A stretch of 38,610 nucleotides of DNA from contig JAFDVV010000069.1 of NCBI GenBank assembly GCA_018268775.1, forward strand, positions 1-38,610. The letters are read 5' to 3'. Of this stretch, positions 33,510 to 38,610 are shown in pieces (the stretch's first letter is position 1; each line of letters starts with the position of its first letter). The translations under genes and the position numbers were made by a program. A model generated the notes under the pieces. That model was given only the letters and a program-made list of their open reading frames with translations. It did not search any database and had not been told where the DNA came from. The DNA is from Acidobacteriota bacterium (GTDB lineage Bacteria > Acidobacteriota > Terriglobia > Terriglobales > Acidobacteriaceae).

Positions 33510-34784
33510 TCAGTCTTTGAACCGCCCTCGATAGGCCCACAGCCCAAGACCTGGATTCGAGATGTAGAAGATCTCTTCGCCGTCGACGGTGTTCCATCCG
33601 TCCTTGAGCCTTTCGGGGTTGTACTTTGCCGTATAGGTGGAAAGGTCTCCGTACTTAAAGTGGACGCTCTCGACCTCCTCGCGTGTGAGATGCCCGGGGC
33701 AGTAGCGAATGGTGAAGCGGCCTTCGCTGGACCCATGAATAAGGTGTGCGGCAGCGGAGAGGTTGCCGGCAAGCGCGGGGTCTTCCTTGACGTATTCGAG
33801 CGTCTTTGGAGTGCCACAGTAGCCGTACTTGCGAATGAGCTTGTCGATGGCGGCGTCTTCACCGAACTCATGGACGGCTGGTGCGAGAACAATGAGTTCT
33901 GCATTGTCGGCCAACGCCATGCGCGTGCGGTAGACGCTCTTGTTCCCGAGCCAGGTGGAGCGGAACTCGTGCGGGTCGAGGAAGACAACGGCCTTCTTGA
34001 TCTCACGATCTAGCATCTGGAAGTTGACTTGAACCGCAAGCTCTGCGGCAAGATTGAAACACTCGACGTCGTCGCCGATGTAGAGGCCACGAAGCGCGAG
34101 CTTGCCTTCGGCGTTCTTGCCGACGACGGTCTGCACGTACACGATGGGGAGGTCCGTAGCGAAATGGTCGCTGGCGTAGTTGAGCACGCGACGCACAGGG
34201 GTGTCCGCGCGGCCCATCATGCGTTCCATTCCGTAGACGGCACCCAGGAAGTGCGAGCGATGAATGCCAATGGAGCCGCCGGTCCCAACGAAGATGTTCT
34301 TGTTGTAATTGGCCATGCCGACAACCTCGTGAGGCACGACCTGGCCGATGGAGAGGATGAGGTCGTGGCCCCCGTCGCGGAGCAGCTTGTTGACCTGCGC
34401 TGGCCAGGAATAGTCGACCTTGCCTTCGGAGACCTCGTAGAGGAACGAACCAGGAACCTCTCCCAACGTGACAACGTCGTTGCGCCAGTCGTGGACGCGG
34501 AAGAGCGACCGTGGCGTGGCACCGTACATCGTGGCAATCTCACCGTCGGTCATCGACTTGTGTGTGCCGAGCGCGGGAAGCACGTCGGTCAGCCGGCCGC
34601 CATAGTATTTCCATGCAAGCTCGGTGATGACGCCCGCCTGCGAATGAAAACGCGTAAAGTCCGGGGGCACGGCAAGGACTTTGTTTTTCTTGCCGATTGC
34701 ATCCAAAGCTGTGAAGAGATTCAGGCGGAGTTCTTCAGCCGACATCTCAGTGGTCGGACTACCGGCGGCGAAATAGAGGCTCAT
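33510..34784 (-). CDS. LarA-like nickel-pincer hydroxyacid epimerase, candidate gluconate/mannonate 2-epimerase
   Basis: A 424-residue LarA-superfamily protein (DUF2088). LarA landmarks are readable: LGTHK (His75), VVPHEVVGMANYNKN (His152, Lys162 at the cofactor-linked Lys position), and GIHRSHFLGAV (His175/His178, nickel-ligand region). LarA enzymes use a nickel pincer nucleotide to invert 2-hydroxyacids, and characterised relatives include gluconate 2-epimerases. Mannonate and gluconate differ only at C2, and gluconokinase is in the same operon, so that reaction is proposed. larB, larC and larE are not in the window. TAAAAT eight bases before the ATG suggests a leaderless start. Confidence 0.88.
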   Translation of the reverse strand: MSLYFAAGSPTTEMSAEELRLNLFTALDAIGKKNKVLAVPPDFTRFHSQAGVITELAWKYYGGRLTDVLPALGTHKSMTDGEIATMYGATPRSLFRVHDWRNDVVTLGEVPGSFLYEVSEGKVDYSWPAQVNKLLRDGGHDLILSIGQVVPHEVVGMANYNKNIFVGTGGSIGIHRSHFLGAVYGMERMMGRADTPVRRVLNYASDHFATDLPIVYVQTVVGKNAEGKLALRGLYIGDDVECFNLAAELAVQVNFQMLDREIKKAVVFLDPHEFRSTWLGNKSVYRTRMALADNAELIVLAPAVHEFGEDAAIDKLIRKYGYCGTPKTLEYVKEDPALAGNLSAAAHLIHGSSEGRFTIRYCPGHLTREEVESVHFKYGDLSTYTAKYNPERLKDGWNTVDGEEIFYISNPGLGLWAYRGRFKD

Positions 34785-34840
34785 GTCACGCCATTTTACG
34801 CCGCCCGGTGAAAACGCTACCTTGTGCGTAGGGAGACGTC
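34785..34840. promoter_or_regulatory. Divergent promoter region larA-like / dienelactone hydrolase
   Basis: Minus-strand TAAAAT (34793-34798) is eight bases ahead of the leftward ATG. Rightward, AGGGAG lies seven bases before the ATG at 34841. The gap is only 56 bp, so both genes may answer to one regulator. Confidence 0.4.
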
Positions 34841-35578
34841 ATGAAGGAACAGAATCTGATGCTCGCTATGCCAGATGGAACAGCCGAAGCTGTTCTGTAT
34901 AGCTCCGAGAGTGGCCAGGCATTGCCAGGGGTGTTGTTTGTGCCGGACATCGGCAGTATCCGCGAGGCAACCCGAAGGATGGCCCGGCGGCTCGCAGACG
35001 GGGGCTACACGGTGCTGATGCCGAATCCGTTCTACCGGACGAGCGCAGTGCCAGTGTTCTCTCCCGAGATCAAACACGGGACCCCGGAGAGGCTGAAACG
35101 CATACAGGAACTGAGCGCTCCTCTGACACCAGAGAAACTGGAACAGGATTTGGCTGTGTATCTCGACCACCTGACTGGGCAACCAACGACGAGCGCGGGC
35201 AAGATCGGCGTCGTGGGCTTCTGTATCGGCGGCGGAATCGCACTGCGGGCCGCTGCACTGAGGCCTGGCTGCGTTGGCGCGGTGGCGTCGTTTCATGGCG
35301 GCGGGCTGTACAAGGATGGCAATCCAGCGAGCCCTCACAAGCTGCTACCACAGGTTAAGGCACGGCTCTACTTCGGCCATGCCACTGAAGATGGCAGCAT
35401 GACAGCGAGCGATATCGCAAAGTTCGAACAGGCCCTGACGGAATGGGGCGGCAGCTTCGTGAGCGTGACGTATCCAGCCAGACATGGATGGACGGTTGCC
35501 GATAACCCGGCTTACAACAGACCCGAGGCCGAAAAAGCGTGGGCGAAGCTGACGGAATTGTTTAGGCAGACTCTGTAG
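34841..35578 (+). CDS. Cytoplasmic dienelactone hydrolase-family protein
   Basis: A 245-residue alpha/beta hydrolase without signal peptide. The triad is Cys128 in VVGFCIGGG, Asp184 in ATEDGSM and His215 in YPARHGW. The Glu that contacts the nucleophile in classic dienelactone hydrolases is Asp36 here (FVPDIGS). The gene is embedded between the LarA-like operon and uxaC, so a lactonase role on aldono- or uronolactones is conceivable, but the sequence alone does not show it. Good ribosome site AGGGAG. A REP-like repeat follows 20 bp after the stop. Confidence 0.9.
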   Translation: MKEQNLMLAMPDGTAEAVLYSSESGQALPGVLFVPDIGSIREATRRMARRLADGGYTVLMPNPFYRTSAVPVFSPEIKHGTPERLKRIQELSAPLTPEKLEQDLAVYLDHLTGQPTTSAGKIGVVGFCIGGGIALRAAALRPGCVGAVASFHGGGLYKDGNPASPHKLLPQVKARLYFGHATEDGSMTASDIAKFEQALTEWGGSFVSVTYPARHGWTVADNPAYNRPEAEKAWAKLTELFRQTL

Positions 35579-35598
35579 CCGGAGTGGCGACACCAGGC

Positions 35599-35648
35599 AA
35601 AAGCAGGTTCCTCCACTCCGCGCTTCGCGCTGCGGTCGGAATAACAAA
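35599..35648 (-). repeat. REP-like repeat between dienelactone hydrolase and uxaC
   Basis: Minus strand: TTTGTTATTCCGACCGCAGC, GCGAAGCGCGGAGTGG and AGGAACCTGCTT. It has the complete family architecture with the palindromic core CGCGCTTCGCG. It lies between two converging genes, next to the uxaC terminator. Confidence 0.8.
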
Positions 35649-35651
35649 GCG

Positions 35652-35703
35652 AAAAATTAGCGAAAGAGAGACAGTGCACCGTGAAATAACCGGGCACTGT
35701 CTC
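35652..35703 (-). terminator. Rho-independent terminator of uxaC
   Basis: GAGACAGTGC (35668-35677) pairs perfectly with GCACTGTCTC (35694-35703), with an inner CCG/CGG pairing. On the minus strand the stem is followed by TTTCGCTAATTTTTC. It starts about 19 bases after the uxaC stop. Confidence 0.75.
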
Positions 35704-35721
35704 GTATTCGATGACGCTTCC

Positions 35722-37134
35722 CTATAGCTTGTAGGCCTTCTTGACGAGGTTAACGGTAAGGTCCTTGATGACCTCGAAGGCCTCGTCTTCGTCGAGACGG
35801 TGTTCGGTGACGAGGCGGCCAAGGAAGGCGCAGTCGATACGGCGGGCCACGTCGTGCCGCGAGGGGATGGAGAGAAAGGCGCGGGTGTCGTCGTTGAAAC
35901 CGACGGTATTGTAGAACCCGGCCGTTTCAGTGGCGGTCTCGCGGAAGCGCATCATGCCCTCGGGTGAATCATGGAACCACCAGGGCGGTCCGAGCCGGAG
36001 CGCGGGGTAGTGGCCAGCGAGCGGCGCCAGTTCGCGCGAGAAGGTCGACTCATCGAGCGTGAACAGTATGAAGATGAAGCCTGCCTCGTTGCCATACTTC
36101 GACAGCAGCGGACGCAGGTTGCGGACGTATTCCGTTGCCGATGGAATGTCTGCCCCCTTGTCGCGGCCAAACCTCTCGTAGACCTGCTTGTTGTGGTTGC
36201 GGATGCTGCCGGGATGAAGCTGCATGGTGAGGCCGTCTTCAACGGACATGCCCGCCATCTCCGTGAGCATCTGGGCCTGAAAGAGCTGTTGCTCTTCGGC
36301 AGTGGAGCGACCGGAGAGAATGCGCTGGTAGAGCGACTCGGCGGCACCGGGATCGAGGTCGGCGGTCATGGCGGTGAGGTGGCCGTGGTCGGTGGCGGTT
36401 GCGCCATAGGACTTGAAAAACGCGCGGCGCTTGCGGAGAGCGTTGAGATATCCCTTGAAGGTGCCTACGTTCTCGCCGGAGATGGCGCCCAGCTTTTCGA
36501 TGTTCTCTGTAAAGCCGGCGTACTCGGCGTCGATAACGGCGTCGGGGCGAAAGGTGGGAAGCACCCTTCCTTTCCAGCCGGACTCGCGGATTGCCTTGTG
36601 ATACTCAAGCGTATCGAGAGGCGAGTCGGTCGTGGAGAGGACTTCGATCTTGAACTTCTCGAAGAGAGCGCGGGGGCGGAACTCCGGCGTTTGCAGCTTG
36701 CGGGAGATGACGTCGTAGTACTCGTCGGCGTTGTTGGGATTGAGGCGCTCAGTCAGGCCGAAGAGCGTGCTCAGAGAATAGTCGAACCACAGGCGCGTGG
36801 GAGTCCCGCGAAAGAGATAGTAGCTCTTCGCGAAGATACGCCAGACCTCGCGTGGGTCGGCCGCAGACTGCTTTTCGTCGCCCTTCGCCCCTGCTTGTGG
36901 AATGCCAAGCGATTCCAGCGAGATGCCCTGCGAATACAACATGCGGAAGATGTAGTGATCAGGCTGAATAAACAAGGCAGCGGGATCGGGAAAGGCCTCG
37001 TCCTTTGCGAACCAGGAAGGGTCTGTGTGGCCATGCGGCGAGAGGATGGGGAGATCGCGCACCGTGTCATAGAGTTTGGCCGCGACTCGGCGGGCTGCCG
37101 GTTCAGATGGAAACAACCGCATGGCATCAAGCAT
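35722..37134 (-). CDS. uxaC: Uronate isomerase (glucuronate/galacturonate isomerase)
   Basis: A 470-residue amidohydrolase-fold uronate isomerase converting D-glucuronate to D-fructuronate and D-galacturonate to D-tagaturonate. Recognisable blocks are LPILSPHGHTDPSWFA (metal-binding HxH), the RMLYSQGI helix, STTDSPLDTLEYH, MQLHPGSIRNHN (active-site region) and the C-terminal GFNDDTRAFLSIPSRHD. Full family length. GAGG eight bases before the ATG. It starts the uronate route completed by the operon at 30703-34784, but has its own promoter and terminator. Confidence 0.97.
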   Translation of the reverse strand: MLDAMRLFPSEPAARRVAAKLYDTVRDLPILSPHGHTDPSWFAKDEAFPDPAALFIQPDHYIFRMLYSQGISLESLGIPQAGAKGDEKQSAADPREVWRIFAKSYYLFRGTPTRLWFDYSLSTLFGLTERLNPNNADEYYDVISRKLQTPEFRPRALFEKFKIEVLSTTDSPLDTLEYHKAIRESGWKGRVLPTFRPDAVIDAEYAGFTENIEKLGAISGENVGTFKGYLNALRKRRAFFKSYGATATDHGHLTAMTADLDPGAAESLYQRILSGRSTAEEQQLFQAQMLTEMAGMSVEDGLTMQLHPGSIRNHNKQVYERFGRDKGADIPSATEYVRNLRPLLSKYGNEAGFIFILFTLDESTFSRELAPLAGHYPALRLGPPWWFHDSPEGMMRFRETATETAGFYNTVGFNDDTRAFLSIPSRHDVARRIDCAFLGRLVTEHRLDEDEAFEVIKDLTVNLVKKAYKL

Positions 37135-37362
37135 TCAAAGCACCTCGATAGATGAGTTCACGACAAAGCCTTGTTGGACGTCGAGTTGCAATTAGGTTCG
37201 ACTCCGAACAAAACACGACCACAGCAGCGTATCAAAGTAATGCAAAAGTGGTCGACCAATTTGATGACACAGAGAAAACGGGACGGTTTTATGGGTATAC
37301 GAGTCAGGACCGTGGCGAGTTCCAACTTCTCGGTTGCGTGCAACTGATTTACCGTAAACGGC
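37135..37362. other. Divergent intergenic region uxaC / GH20 gene
   Basis: About 230 bp, AT-richer than the genes, must hold both promoters. I see the uxaC ribosome site but no clear -35/-10 pair and no convincing palindrome for a uronate regulator. Confidence 0.4.
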
Positions 37363-38610
37363 ATGAGTCATTTCCGTTGGATCGTACTGGCGCTCGCATC
37401 TGTGACTGTTTCCCTGCCCGCTCAGACCGGGTTGAAGCTGATCCCCGTTCCTCGCGAGGTCCGCGCGGCGGAGACGCAAGGATTGGACCAGGGCGTACAG
37501 ATCAACTGCGCTGCGCCCTGCCCGGTTCAAGACGCGTTCGCTATCGACGACCTCAAGAACTATCTCGCTGAACGCGGCGTCGCGGTCAACTCCTCGTCGC
37601 CGGTCAACTTGCTGATAACCCGTTATGGATCGGGAAACTCGCGGGCGATTCTTGCCGACGCCATGGGCGCAAAGGGCACGCAGGGGCCCGCGGAGTTCCC
37701 TGCCGACATGAAGCCCGAGGGGTACGCAATCGTTCCCGACGGTAAAGGACTGGCGATTACGGCATCGAGCGATGCGGGCATCTTCTACGCTCTGCAGACG
37801 GTCAAGCAGCTTGTCCTGGGCAATGGCCCGACAGCAGTCATCAGGACAGCGACGATCCGCGACTGGCCTGCGATGCGTTACCGCGGGTTGAGCGACGACC
37901 TCTCTCGCGGCCCCGTTCCGACGTTCGAATTTCAGAAGAAGCAGATTCGCGAACTTGCCGCCTACAAGCTGAACATCTATTCGCCATACTTCGAACACAC
38001 GATGCAGTACACCGGGCACCCACTGATGGCACCTCCCGGGGGAACGCTCACCCAGGAGCAGGCCCGCGAACTGGTAGCGTATGCCGCGAAGTATCACATC
38101 ACGATCATCCCCGAGCAGGAGGCCTTTGGGCACCTGCATTACCTTCTGAACTGGGAGCAGTATTCGCCTATCGCCGAGACACCACATGGTCATGTGCTGG
38201 CACCGGCGCAGCCCGAGGCGCAAAAGCTGACGCACGACATGTTCAACGAGCTTGCGGGCATATTTCCCGGGCCGTTTCTGCACCTGGGGGCCGACGAAAC
38301 GGTGGAGTTGGGTAAAGGGCAGACCAAGGCCCAGGTCGACGCGCAGGGGCTTGGCACGGTGTACCTGGGATTCCTTGAAAAGATTGTGGCCGACCTGAAG
38401 CCGCTGAACCGCAAGCTGCTCTTCTGGGGAGATATTGCCTATAAGGAACCTGCTCTTTTGAAGCAGGTTCCCGACTCGTTCAAGAAGGCCACAATTGCCG
38501 TTCCGTGGGAGTACAACCCGCAACCAAAGGGCTTCACCCCCTATATCAAGCCGTTTACCGATGCCGGGTTCGAGACATGGGTGGCTCCGGGCATCAACAA
38601 CTGGTCGAGG
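37363..38610 (+). CDS. Secreted GH20 beta-hexosaminidase-like enzyme, cut by window end
   Basis: At least 416 residues, running off the right edge. Signal peptide (1-20, ...SLPAQ), then a GH20b-type alpha/beta domain (about 25-150) with EGYAIVPDGKGLAITASSDAGIFYA in short form. The GH20 barrel follows with AMRYRGLSDDLSRG, ITIIPEQEAFGHL and the catalytic pair in LHLGADETVEL (Asp311, Glu312). GH20 enzymes release N-acetylhexosamine with substrate-assisted catalysis. FGHL replaces the usual PGH motif, so the specificity may be atypical. No strong ribosome site was found at the ATG. Residue blocks over 20 are described, not quoted in full. Confidence 0.9.
   Translation, partial: MSHFRWIVLALASVTVSLPAQTGLKLIPVPREVRAAETQGLDQGVQINCAAPCPVQDAFAIDDLKNYLAERGVAVNSSSPVNLLITRYGSGNSRAILADAMGAKGTQGPAEFPADMKPEGYAIVPDGKGLAITASSDAGIFYALQTVKQLVLGNGPTAVIRTATIRDWPAMRYRGLSDDLSRGPVPTFEFQKKQIRELAAYKLNIYSPYFEHTMQYTGHPLMAPPGGTLTQEQARELVAYAAKYHITIIPEQEAFGHLHYLLNWEQYSPIAETPHGHVLAPAQPEAQKLTHDMFNELAGIFPGPFLHLGADETVELGKGQTKAQVDAQGLGTVYLGFLEKIVADLKPLNRKLLFWGDIAYKEPALLKQVPDSFKKATIAVPWEYNPQPKGFTPYIKPFTDAGFETWVAPGINNWSR

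Noticed and set aside
37192..38523. 443-residue minus-strand frame opposite the GH20 gene
   Set aside because: The plus strand has a signal peptide and the GH20 Asp-Glu pair; the antisense product has no recognisable pattern.

Overview
The window reads as chromosome of a GC-rich acidobacterium, most likely Terriglobales/Acidobacteriaceae (relatives of Edaphobacter, Granulicella or Terriglobus). This is inferred from gene content (UxaC/UxaE uronate genes, GH29 and GH20 enzymes, a YVTN-propeller phosphoesterase, group III truncated hemoglobin) and from abundant short palindromic repeats of the GTCAT(C/T)C...GGA(A/C)CTGC type. No rRNA, tRNA, CRISPR array, prophage or insertion sequence was found. 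All function calls come from reading motifs; no database search was run.

Layout. 1-3153: a small membrane protein, a POTRA-type exported protein without a visible barrel, and ffh. 3154-5240 is a small accessory island: an AT-richer orphan gene, a composite hairpin repeat, a GIY-YIG nuclease gene enclosed by two inverted REP-like arms, and a Phd/ParE toxin-antitoxin pair. 5353-12423: PAP2 phosphatase, an orphan protein, truncated hemoglobin, GH29 fucosidase, HerA-like ATPase, GNAT acetyltransferase, dienelactone hydrolase and a peroxiredoxin-like protein. 12546-19269: pgi, an IclR regulator, manA and a propeller/phosphoesterase gene that carries a REP-like repeat inside its reading frame. 19487-25834: galT and galK, then ybbP, ybbA and divergent tesA. 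25831-28206: truB, folE and two different PTPS/QueD paralogs in an overlapping run, with a glycosyltransferase upstream. 29371-30467: a TlpA-like lipoprotein and a HAD phosphatase.

30703-37134 is a hexuronate locus: SDR dehydrogenase, gluconokinase, tagaturonate epimerase (UxaE) and a LarA-like nickel hydroxyacid epimerase form one operon; a dienelactone hydrolase and uronate isomerase UxaC lie next door. Read together they spell a route in which uronates reach fructuronate, are reduced to mannonate, epimerised at C2 to gluconate and phosphorylated to 6-phosphogluconate. This would bypass UxuA mannonate dehydratase and KDG kinase, neither of which is in the window. The window ends inside a secreted GH20 enzyme.

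The observations most worth following are this LarA-type mannonate/gluconate shortcut, the REP-flanked GIY-YIG gene, the translated REP inside a gene, a PTPS paralog that has lost its catalytic histidine, and about ten genes with a TANNNT box 6-10 nt before the start codon and mostly no Shine-Dalgarno site, which suggests leaderless transcription.
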